From an uncultured Erysipelotrichaceae bacterium (lineage in GTDB: Bacteria; Bacillota_I; Bacilli_A; Erysipelotrichales; Erysipelotrichaceae), in assembly GCA_910586285.1 (NCBI GenBank), contig CAJUGR010000059.1:1-11690 (forward strand): 11,690 bases of DNA, written 5' to 3'. Every line of letters begins with the position of its first letter. Within the stretch, counting starts at the first letter, position 1. Below the pieces are notes generated by a model that worked only from the letters and a program-made list of their open reading frames with translations, was not told the origin of the DNA and did no database searches. Both the position numbers and the translations under genes were made by a program. This document shows, piece by piece, positions 1-5,824 of the stretch.

Positions 1-122
1 AGGATAAGCAATTTCTCCTATTTTTGCTTCATTTTCGCTTGTCACGGCAGTATCTGCCGCAAAAGTCGTCATCGGATTAAATGTGAGTATCATACATAGA
101 GTAATTCAACCGAAAGCAGCAT
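1..122 (-). pseudogene. 5' end of a secreted-protein gene with a frameshifted signal peptide (cut by window edge)
   Basis: Read on the minus strand, two overlapping frames together spell a classic signal peptide. From the ATG at 122-120 the frame gives MLLSVELLYV and stops at TGA (92-90). The neighbouring frame, closed upstream by the TGA at 110-108, reads ITLCMILTFNPMTTFAAD and stays open to the window edge as TAVTSENEAKIGEIAYP. Joining them near 105-110, for example by restoring one G, gives a hydrophobic core followed by a TFA-AD cleavage site. This is what I see. That the gene encodes an exported or surface protein is inferred from the signal peptide and the mature start (AKIGEIAYP). The lesion may be real gene decay, phase variation or a sequencing error. 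The only alternative start for the open frame, ATG at 93-91, has no ribosome binding site, though it overlaps the first frame's stop (ATGA). The function cannot be told. Confidence 0.42.
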
Positions 123-142
123 CTGCCTTAATCGTACATGAA

Positions 143-226
143 AAACGTCAGAGCTTGCTGTCTCTAAGACCTAACGATAGAAAGTCTGACGTACCATCTT
201 ACCCAGTGGCAAAAGAGTGGTCTTAT
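143..226 (-). promoter_or_regulatory. Structured leader with alternative pairings upstream of the secreted-protein gene
   Basis: On the minus strand ACGTCAGA (192-185) pairs perfectly with TCTGACGT (152-145), which runs straight into TTTTT (145-141), a terminator-like design. A second perfect pairing, TAAGACC (225-219) with GGTCTTA (171-165), encloses one arm of the first and excludes the other, so the two cross and should compete. A small GTCT-TAG-AGAC hairpin (170-160) lies inside. A perfect TATAAT (242-237) would start the RNA near 230, just before the TAAGACC arm. The layout is that of an attenuator or riboswitch. I recognise no known riboswitch consensus, and the region could also just be a terminator between genes. 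Confidence 0.35.
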
Positions 227-293
227 TTTAAAATTAATTATATGGAGACAATTCAAAATTAAACATCTTATTTATCGCAAAGGCGAGATTCAC

Positions 294-1622
294 TCACATG
301 ATCTTGCCTGCATCATTTTTCCCGTATTCATATAATTCGGATACCGTCACCAGTTGAAATCCCATCTCCTGTAATTTCGGAACCAAAATCATGACAGCCT
401 CAGCACTGGATGCGTACAAATCGTGCATGAGAATGATATCTCCGTCCTTTACATCCTTGATGACCTTATTCACTATCGCTTCGGCATTTTTAGAGCGCCA
501 ATCCTCCGTATCAATCGTCCACGTCACAATCCTTTTCCCCCGGGCGCATTCCATCACTGTATCGTTTTTCGAGCCATACGGCGGGCGAATAATTCCGGGA
601 TACAGATTGGTCACATTGTGAATCGACTCCTGTGTAGCGATGATTTCCTCTTCAATATTGGCCTTCGATAATGTTGTTAATTGCTTATGAGAAAACGTAT
701 GATTTCCGATTTCATTACCCTCCAAGACCATTCGCTGTAACAGATCGGGACAATCATCAGCACGAGATCCGAGAACGAAAAAGGTAGCTGAGGCTTGATT
801 TTCTTTCAAACAGTCAAGAATTGCTTCCGTATATTTGCGCGTCGGTCCATCATCAAAGGTGAGTGCCACCATCGGCTGATTGGGATCAATGTTTTTAATC
901 GGCTCATTCAACACATCCTGATATGGCACAAAGACAGCCGTTTCTTCTTTTTCCATATCGATATAATCATCAAGATGCTCATAGGGAACCTCCCAAGCAA
1001 CACCGTAATCAAACAATGTATCTGCCGCAAAATAGAACACCAGTGTATCCTTACGCATCACAAATGTATTAAAATTATGTGCTGATGGCGCAATATGAAT
1101 CGCAAAATGCCGGGTATAACATTCATCTGGATAGTGATTTTGAAAATATTCCTTTGCCATATCACTTAACAAATTTAAGGCCTCATCATTCATCACATCG
1201 CTTATGGTCAGAATGCTATCCTCTTGACTGTCATATACAATGGTTTCTACCTGTTCTTGAGGATGAGAAAGACTGGAAAACACATCCAGCTTGATAGAAA
1301 TATAACGATCATCCTTAATATAGGATTGATAATCAATATTCAATTCCGGCAATTCCGTTGATGTTGCTTTCTTACTTTCCCGTTCAAATGCTTGACGATG
1401 ATAGGCAATGCGTGCTTGAATTTCCTCATCCAATAGATCCCTTTCCGTTTTAGGATACGTGATATTAATCAAGCGCTGATCATTATAATCTTGATCATGC
1501 ACACTGTCGCCATACTCATGGTGTACACTGTTTAATGATTGAACCAGCGGTGTTGCTTGCGAACATCCGCATACCAAGCACAACAGGAAATAGATACAAA
1601 GACGACATAGCTTTACTTTCAT
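294..1622 (-). CDS. Lipoprotein polysaccharide deacetylase (NodB domain, PdaC-like architecture)
   Basis: A 442-residue exported enzyme expected to remove N-acetyl groups from a cell-wall polysaccharide, probably peptidoglycan. I start it at the ATG at 1622, not the upstream ATG at 1676, because this gives a proper lipoprotein signal (KLCR, hydrophobic stretch, lipobox V-C-G-C with Cys20) and an AGGG ribosome binding site 7 nt upstream. Residues about 45-225 look like the extracellular DUF3298-type domain also found in RsiV and Bacillus PdaC; the FYF...YGVAWEVPYEHL end is typical. Residues 250-435 are the NodB carbohydrate esterase 4 domain: TFDDGP (255-260, metal and catalytic Asp), HTFSH (308-312, metal His pair), RPPYG (346-350), DTEDW (371-375) and LMHD (398-401). 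All key residues are intact. The exact substrate (GlcNAc or MurNAc) cannot be read from sequence. It is divergent from typA. Confidence 0.92.
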   Translation of the reverse strand: MKVKLCRLCIYFLLCLVCGCSQATPLVQSLNSVHHEYGDSVHDQDYNDQRLINITYPKTERDLLDEEIQARIAYHRQAFERESKKATSTELPELNIDYQSYIKDDRYISIKLDVFSSLSHPQEQVETIVYDSQEDSILTISDVMNDEALNLLSDMAKEYFQNHYPDECYTRHFAIHIAPSAHNFNTFVMRKDTLVFYFAADTLFDYGVAWEVPYEHLDDYIDMEKEETAVFVPYQDVLNEPIKNIDPNQPMVALTFDDGPTRKYTEAILDCLKENQASATFFVLGSRADDCPDLLQRMVLEGNEIGNHTFSHKQLTTLSKANIEEEIIATQESIHNVTNLYPGIIRPPYGSKNDTVMECARGKRIVTWTIDTEDWRSKNAEAIVNKVIKDVKDGDIILMHDLYASSAEAVMILVPKLQEMGFQLVTVSELYEYGKNDAGKIM

Positions 1623-1644
1623 AGAATCACCCTGTTTTCCTTCT

Positions 1645-1673
1645 AGTATAATGAAGCAGCGATGAAAAACATT
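1645..1673 (-). promoter_or_regulatory. Possible deacetylase-gene promoter
   Basis: On the minus strand TATACT (1650-1645) is a good -10 box, placing the start of transcription about 15 nt before the chosen ATG at 1622. The matching -35 position (about 1673-1668, AATGTT) is poor, so the call rests on the -10 alone. Confidence 0.25.
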
Positions 1674-1692
1674 CATAAACCGGCAAAAAAAT

Positions 1693-1721
1693 TTGTATTT
1701 ATTGTCATTTCGTTATATCAT
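1693..1721 (+). promoter_or_regulatory. Possible typA promoter
   Basis: TTGTAT (1693-1698) and TATCAT (1716-1721) are separated by 17 bases and lie about 30 bases upstream of the typA ATG. Each box matches consensus at four or five of six positions. The 131-base gap to the divergent deacetylase gene must hold both promoters. Confidence 0.35.
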
Positions 1722-1753
1722 ATAGGTTGTTTATGGTAAGGTAGGAATGTAGA

Positions 1754-3592
1754 ATGGATAAAGAAAAAATGATTAATATTGCGGTTATCGCTCATGTCGA
1801 TGCCGGTAAATCCACGTTGGTCGATGCGTTTTTACGCCAAAGTGACGTGTTTCGATCCAATGAAAAAGTGGTCGATTGTGTGATGGATTCCAATGATCAG
1901 GAACGAGAGCGCGGCATTACGATCTATTCCAAGAATTGCAGCGTCATTCATGACGGGGTGAAAATTAACATTGTCGATACACCGGGACACGCTGATTTTT
2001 CCAGTGAGGTAGAACGGATTATTCGTACTGTCGATACGGTTATTCTGTTGGTAGACTCCAGTGAAGGTCCGATGCCGCAAACCCGTTTTGTATTAAGCAA
2101 AGCATTGGAGCTGGGATTGCGTCCGATTCTGGTCATCAATAAAATCGACAAGAAGGATCAACGAGCCCGTGAGGTTGTGGATGAAGTCTACGAGTTGTTC
2201 CTTGATCTCAATGCCACGGATGAGCAACTGGACTTCCCGATTCTTTACGGCATTGCCCGCGAAGGAATCGTTCAATACGATCTGGATACCCCCAGTGATT
2301 CCATCGAGCCACTGTTTAAAACAATTCTGAATCACTGTCAAGGTTACCCTGATCGGGATGAGGAACCATTACAGATGCAGATCTCTGCACTGGCTTATGA
2401 TGATTATATCGGGCGGTTGGGTATCGGACGATTGTATCAAGGCATTTTAAAGCCACAGATGCCGGTGCTCATATGTGATGATCGCGGACAGCAGCGGGTA
2501 AAAAACACCTCACAGATCTTTGTGTATCGTGGCTTATCACGGGTATCGGTAGAAGAAGCACACAGTGGTGACATTGTCGTTGTGGCCGGAATTGCGGATA
2601 TTTCGATCGGTGAAACGATCTGCGATAAGGATCAACCGGTACCGCTGCCGGGCATTGCAGTGGAAGAGCCGACCTTAAGCATGAATTTCATGGTAAACAA
2701 ATCTCCCTTTGCCGGACAAAGCGGTAAATACGTCACTTCACGTAATATTAAAGAGCGTTTAGAAAAAGAATTAGAGGTCAATGTCGGTCTTAAGGTAGAA
2801 GCCACCGACAGTGCCGATTGTTTTAAAGTCAGCGGACGCGGAGAGTTACACATCTCTGTCCTGTTGGAACAAATGCGTCGTGAAGGCTATGAAGTTGCCG
2901 TATCCAAACCGGAAGTCATTTTACATAAAGATGAAAACGGCAAAACGGTTGAACCGATTGAGGAAGTCGTAGCCATTGCCCCTCAAGATTACAGCGGAAC
3001 CATTATCAATAAGCTAAACCTGCGCAAGGGTGTCATGGTGGATATGAGCGAGGAAGGCGGTTATTGCCGCATCACCTATGAAGCACCGACCCGCGGTCTG
3101 TTGGGATATCGCAGTGAATTCATCAACGATACCCGCGGTGAAGGAACACTGGTGCGACGCATTGTCGGCTATACCCCTTATAAAGGAGAAATCCCTCAGC
3201 GTGCCAACGGCGCTATGATTTCCACGGAAACTGGTAAGGCCATGACATATGCCCTGTGGAACTTACAGGAGCGCGGAACGTTGTTTATCTCACCACAAAC
3301 CGAAGTATACGAAGGAATGATCATCGGTGAATCAGCCCGCAATATCGACCTTGACGTCAATCCCCTAAAAAACAAGAAGCTGACTGCCATTCGTTCCAGT
3401 GGTAATGATGAAGCCATGCGCCTCACCCCACCACGGGAGATTACGTTAGAAGGGGCATTGGAATGGATCAATGATGATGAATTGGTGGAAATCACTCCCG
3501 ATACGATCCGACTGCGTAAAAAAGGACTGCGCCCACAGGATCGCCGTCAATATTATCGCGATAAAATGAATGCCGATGCGCAAATCAAATAA
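1754..3592 (+). CDS. typA: TypA/BipA ribosome-associated translational GTPase
   Basis: A 612-residue translation-factor GTPase of the EF-G/LepA superfamily. TypA/BipA binds the 70S ribosome in its GTP form and helps ribosome assembly and growth under stress or cold. The G domain (about 5-200) shows G1 AHVDAGKST (13-21), switch I RERGITI (51-57), G3 DTPGH (75-79) and G4 NKID (129-132). An EF-Tu-like domain II follows (about 205-295), then an EF-G-type alpha/beta domain carrying GRGELHISVLLE, and the family-specific C-terminal domain with TPPREITLEGALEWI. Length is normal. Oddities: the P-loop reads HVDAGKS where most members have HVDHGKT, switch I reads TIYSKN rather than the usual TILAKN, and G5 is YGIA rather than the common SA-type motif. 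The start has AGGA 7 nt upstream. It is transcribed alone and ends at a terminator. Confidence 0.95.
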   Translation: MDKEKMINIAVIAHVDAGKSTLVDAFLRQSDVFRSNEKVVDCVMDSNDQERERGITIYSKNCSVIHDGVKINIVDTPGHADFSSEVERIIRTVDTVILLVDSSEGPMPQTRFVLSKALELGLRPILVINKIDKKDQRAREVVDEVYELFLDLNATDEQLDFPILYGIAREGIVQYDLDTPSDSIEPLFKTILNHCQGYPDRDEEPLQMQISALAYDDYIGRLGIGRLYQGILKPQMPVLICDDRGQQRVKNTSQIFVYRGLSRVSVEEAHSGDIVVVAGIADISIGETICDKDQPVPLPGIAVEEPTLSMNFMVNKSPFAGQSGKYVTSRNIKERLEKELEVNVGLKVEATDSADCFKVSGRGELHISVLLEQMRREGYEVAVSKPEVILHKDENGKTVEPIEEVVAIAPQDYSGTIINKLNLRKGVMVDMSEEGGYCRITYEAPTRGLLGYRSEFINDTRGEGTLVRRIVGYTPYKGEIPQRANGAMISTETGKAMTYALWNLQERGTLFISPQTEVYEGMIIGESARNIDLDVNPLKNKKLTAIRSSGNDEAMRLTPPREITLEGALEWINDDELVEITPDTIRLRKKGLRPQDRRQYYRDKMNADAQIK

Positions 3593-3622
3593 AAACTTTT
3601 CAAAAATAAGCTCAACACAAAA

Positions 3623-3640
3623 ACGGATGATATCATCCGT
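3623..3640. repeat. Perfect 18-bp palindrome downstream of typA
   Basis: ACGGATGATATCATCCGT is a perfect dyad, able to fold as a 7-bp stem with a 4-base loop. It sits 30 bases after the typA stop and 11 bases before the terminator stem. It has no T-run of its own. It may protect the mRNA 3' end or be a protein-binding site. Confidence 0.6.
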
Positions 3641-3651
3641 AATGTAAAAAG

Positions 3652-3680
3652 GAAGTGTGAAAAGCCACACTTCTTTTTTT
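3652..3680. terminator. Bidirectional terminator between typA and the sortase unit
   Basis: GAAGTGTG (3652-3659), loop AAAAGC, CACACTTC (3666-3673), then seven T (3674-3680) on the plus strand. The A-run at 3646-3650 gives CTTTTT on the minus strand, so it can also end the convergent sortase-unit transcript. Confidence 0.85.
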
Positions 3681-3703
3681 GTTGTTATCGCTCATGACCG
3701 GAT

Positions 3704-4183
3704 TTAACCTTTTCGGATCATTTTTTCAATCCTTCCTTTTTTTCTGATTAACATAATGATAGACAGTGATAATAAAATCATCGCTAATGCAATTCCTCTC
3801 ACCCACCGTATATAATGATGATAAACGCGATCTTTCGTCAAAGCCTTTTGACTCTCATATAAAGCAATAATCTCTTTTTTTATCTCATCCTGTGCTTCTT
3901 GAGCATAAGAACGATCTTTCATCGCATTGTTTAACCATGCATCAACATAACCAGACAGCTCTTCCTCCGACATCGCTTGGTAAAATGCTTCCTCCCCCAT
4001 AAAACTTTCATATTCCTGATTTTCATTGAGTTCTTTTTGAATACTCTGCATGTGTTCATCCAGTTGCTCATAAGCTTTTTTATTGCTATCTACGGGAGTG
4101 TACCATTGCGGTATCCACGTACAGGCAAATGTCACGGCAGCGATCATCATCACCAATCTGGCCAATGCTTTTACTCTTTCCAT
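3704..4183 (-). CDS. Small two-helix membrane protein, second gene of the sortase unit; unknown function
   Basis: A 159-residue protein I do not recognise. One hydrophobic helix lies near the N-terminus (about 8-25) and one near the C-terminus (about 128-146), followed by a basic tail (RKKGRIEKMIRKG). Between them is a highly charged, mostly helical segment (about 33-125) rich in Glu, Gln and Lys, probably on the outer face with both ends in the cytoplasm. There is no LPXTG-type sorting signal, so it does not look like a sortase substrate. The start codon lies inside the end of the sortase gene (13-base overlap), with AGGGGG 7 nt upstream of the ATG. The two proteins are therefore almost certainly translated together. 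A role as a sortase partner or pilus-assembly helper is inference from context only. Confidence 0.75.
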   Translation of the reverse strand: MERVKALARLVMMIAAVTFACTWIPQWYTPVDSNKKAYEQLDEHMQSIQKELNENQEYESFMGEEAFYQAMSEEELSGYVDAWLNNAMKDRSYAQEAQDEIKKEIIALYESQKALTKDRVYHHYIRWVRGIALAMILLSLSIIMLIRKKGRIEKMIRKG

Positions 4184-4812
4184 GAGCCATCCCCCTCAAT
4201 CTTTACACCGTCAATCTTTTTCGCATATACAAAATAGCGATCATCGGTACTCAATGAATCAAACGGGTAACAGCAATACATAATCAAAAACTCCTCTTCT
4301 CGATCCAAAATCGCGCTGTCAAAATCATACTGTGACATGATTTCTGTGCCGCTGACTTCATAGATAAAACTGCCGTAGTCCGTATCTATGATTACATGAT
4401 CACCCTTTTCAAAATCCCGTAACTGCCGAAAATGGGTACCGTTATGGCCTGCTAATAAGATCGGTTTCCCTTCCCCGGGAATGCCACTTGATTCATATTG
4501 TCCGATCGAAACTTCTAAAATATCATCGGAATCGCCAAAAGTGACCTCTTTGGTAAAATCACGAGCCTCATTACGCAAAATCGCATATGATTCCCCATGC
4601 GCCGGATATTTCACCTGTGAACTTTTAATCACTTCATGATCCCCCTGTAATAAAGAAATGATTTTATTCACATGTTGCTGAGATACTTTGATCTGTAAAT
4701 CCTGGGCAACCTGTTGTTCCCCTTTCATTTTCGTTACGATCACGTTGCTTAATAACAGCGCAATCATAACACTGATCAACAGATCCCCAACGATATATAC
4801 GTATTTTCGCAA
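4171..4812 (-). CDS. Class D-like sortase (membrane-anchored transpeptidase)
   Basis: A 213-residue sortase: an extracellular cysteine transpeptidase that cleaves a sorting signal on a surface protein and joins it to the cell wall or a pilin. An N-terminal membrane anchor (about 7-27) precedes the beta-barrel domain. Catalytic residues are His123 (LAGHNGTHF), Cys181 before YPF, and Arg192 (DDRYFVYA). The YPF after the Cys and the short barrel point to class D-type enzymes. The usual TLxTC before YPF reads IMYCC here, so both TLxTC threonines are missing and a second Cys (180) adjoins the catalytic one. The start is a TTG: AGGGAG lies 8 nt upstream, an in-frame TGA lies just before it, and the two nearby ATGs (4819, 4816) are out of frame. 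No obvious substrate is complete in this window. Confidence 0.88.
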   Translation of the reverse strand: MRKYVYIVGDLLISVMIALLLSNVIVTKMKGEQQVAQDLQIKVSQQHVNKIISLLQGDHEVIKSSQVKYPAHGESYAILRNEARDFTKEVTFGDSDDILEVSIGQYESSGIPGEGKPILLAGHNGTHFRQLRDFEKGDHVIIDTDYGSFIYEVSGTEIMSQYDFDSAILDREEEFLIMYCCYPFDSLSTDDRYFVYAKKIDGVKIEGDGSWKE

Positions 4813-4951
4813 GCATCATACTCCCTTTCTTCCATCTCATCTTTCCTCTTCGTCCACGCCGCATCAAGATTTTTTTGTTAAAGCGAGAACGGATAAGCAT
4901 ATTATACATCAAGATATGCATTCATGCTTCCTCTTTTGTTTCTTGAATAAC

Positions 4952-4981
4952 AGTATATCATATAATGATTTATTTCACCAA
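4952..4981 (-). promoter_or_regulatory. Possible sortase promoter
   Basis: On the minus strand TATACT (4957-4952) is preceded by TGA, an extended -10, with TTGGTG (4981-4976) 18 bases upstream. It would give a leader of roughly 130 nt. A perfect TATAAT at 4906-4901 is a closer alternative but lacks a good -35. Confidence 0.35.
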
Positions 4982-5042
4982 CAAACCACAGAATTCAATC
5001 CCCACTCCTTCCAAAACAATGATACGAGATGTCCCTAAAAAG

Positions 5043-5113
5043 CGATAAATCATCGACAGACAGATGCTTTATGATTATCGGAAGTATATAACAGAGACGG
5101 TAAAAATGTCTCT
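5043..5113. other. Two tandem stem-loops of unknown role
   Basis: Hairpin 1: CGATAAATCAT (5043-5053) pairs with ATGATTATCG (5071-5080) with one bulged A. On the minus strand it is followed by CTTTTT, so it can act as a minus-strand terminator. Hairpin 2: AGAGAC (5093-5098) pairs perfectly with GTCTCT (5108-5113). With the terminator at 5130 they form a row of three in about 110 bases. They could be a small RNA, an attenuator or simply back-to-back terminators. Confidence 0.4.
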
Positions 5114-5129
5114 AAAAGTGCACATTTAT

Positions 5130-5154
5130 GACAGGTGGAAATACCTGTCTTTTT
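5130..5154 (+). terminator. Intrinsic terminator on the plus strand with no gene in front of it
   Basis: GACAGGT (5130-5136), loop GGAAAT, ACCTGTC (5143-5149), then five T. The stem is perfect. No plus-strand gene precedes it after the typA terminator, so it would end either an untranslated RNA or stray transcription. Confidence 0.7.
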
Positions 5155-5273
5155 ATATGCTTTTAGGGCTTTTTTGGAGGTTTCGTACTATTTCCCTAGT
5201 GTCTATTAATGTACACCTTATGAGATACTATTACGTAATTTGTATGTTTATCAAAATGAAGGAGTGAAAGTAA

Positions 5274-5315
5274 ATGAAGAAACTATGTTGTGTCTGTACA
5301 TGCTTGTTAATATGA
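5274..5315 (+). CDS. Possible 13-residue Cys-rich peptide or gene remnant
   Basis: The frame MKKLCCVCTCLLI has a strong AAGGAG ribosome binding site (5259-5264), 9 nt before the ATG. Four of 13 residues are Cys. It stops at a TGA that touches the A-run of the zinc-ribbon terminator. It may be a remnant: the sequence reads like the start of a lipoprotein signal peptide cut short. It could also be a regulatory leader peptide, but no plus-strand gene follows and I see no clear promoter. Chance is a real possibility. Confidence 0.2.
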   Translation: MKKLCCVCTCLLI

Positions 5316-5347
5316 AAAAAGCGGAATATCTATACGATATTCTCGCT
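5315..5347 (-). terminator. Terminator of the zinc-ribbon gene
   Basis: On the minus strand AGCG-A-GAATATC (5347-5336), loop GTATA, GATATTCCGCT (5330-5320), then a T-run ending at 5315. The stem is 11 bp with one bulge. It starts 7 bases after the stop of the zinc-ribbon gene. Confidence 0.82.
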
Positions 5348-5353
5348 GCTTTA

Positions 5354-5749
5354 TTACGTGCGTGCATCAAATTTCGTCCGACACTTGGCACAGGTGATCG
5401 TGATATCCCCCTTGCCTTTGGGTACCCTTAAACGCTGTGAACAGTGCGGACATTTGAAATATTTATGGGTCTTACGATCGCGAAAACGCTCCTTTTTATC
5501 CTTGAACCAATTTCGCATTGGAGCGTATAAGCGCATAAATGCCTGATTTTCTGCTCTGCGTTTCCCAATATTACGGCTGAAAATACGAAAGTAACAATAC
5601 ACCAACAACAATATATATAATACCCACATATACGACCAATGAAGCCAGAGATTGAGTATCGTCAAGCAGACATAGACGATGATGAGAAACGTACTGAATT
5701 GATCCACACCATAACGTCCGTAAAGCCATTGCCGCAGCTTTTGTTTCAT
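5354..5749 (-). CDS. Membrane protein with C-terminal zinc ribbon; function unknown
   Basis: A 131-residue protein. A short amphipathic, basic N-terminus (1-15) is followed by two closely spaced transmembrane helices (about 18-36 and 40-57). A very basic linker (58-95, rich in Arg and Lys) leads to a C-terminal zinc ribbon with two CxxC knuckles, CPHC (100-103) and CAKC (120-123), separated by 16 residues that include RVPKGKGDI. The ribbon is of the short rubredoxin-like kind seen in many uncharacterised Firmicute proteins. By the positive-inside rule the ribbon and basic linker face the cytoplasm, where they could bind nucleic acid, ribosomes or a protein partner. It lies 75 bases downstream of clpB but has its own promoter and terminator. 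The ATG at 5749 has GGAG 10 nt upstream. Confidence 0.78.
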   Translation of the reverse strand: MKQKLRQWLYGRYGVDQFSTFLIIVYVCLTILNLWLHWSYMWVLYILLLVYCYFRIFSRNIGKRRAENQAFMRLYAPMRNWFKDKKERFRDRKTHKYFKCPHCSQRLRVPKGKGDITITCAKCRTKFDART

Positions 5750-5778
5750 CCTAAAACATCTCCATTCTTAATAGTACC

Positions 5779-5806
5779 ATGATACCACAATCCTATGAAA
5801 GTTCAA
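5779..5806 (-). promoter_or_regulatory. Promoter of the zinc-ribbon gene
   Basis: On the minus strand TTGAAC (5806-5801), a 16-base spacer, and TATCAT (5784-5779) preceded by TGG, which makes an extended -10. Transcription would start about 22 nt before the ATG. I see no terminator between clpB and this point, so read-through from clpB is also possible. Confidence 0.5.
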
Positions 5807-5824
5807 CCCAATTCTTTATCATGG

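Larger units (their letters stand above)
4813..5353. other. 541-base stretch without a convincing gene
   Basis: This gap between the sortase gene and the zinc-ribbon gene holds, from left to right: the sortase ribosome binding site and probable promoter, three tandem stem-loops (5043-5154), a 13-codon Cys-rich ORF (5274-5315) and the minus-strand terminator of the zinc-ribbon gene (5315-5347). The longer frames that happen to be open here have no family features and run across the hairpins, so I do not call them. Confidence 0.6.

Noticed and set aside
143..226. Known riboswitch (T-box, c-di-GMP, fluoride, SAM and others)
   Set aside because: I looked for the conserved motifs of these classes and found none, so I leave it as an unclassified structured leader.
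1623..1676. Upstream ATG (1676) for the deacetylase
   Set aside because: It would put 18 residues in front of a complete lipoprotein signal peptide; the ATG at 1622 has a ribosome binding site and a proper signal.
3704..4183. Sortase substrate or pilin
   Set aside because: No LPXTG-like motif occurs before the C-terminal helix, and the charged helical middle is unlike a pilin.
4688..5038. 116-codon plus-strand frame opposite the start of the sortase gene
   Set aside because: It runs antisense through the sortase promoter and N-terminus, has no good ribosome binding site and no recognisable domain.
5064..5431. Two overlapping plus-strand frames of 60-70 codons
   Set aside because: They cross the stem-loops, a terminator and the end of the zinc-ribbon gene, and their sequences look random.
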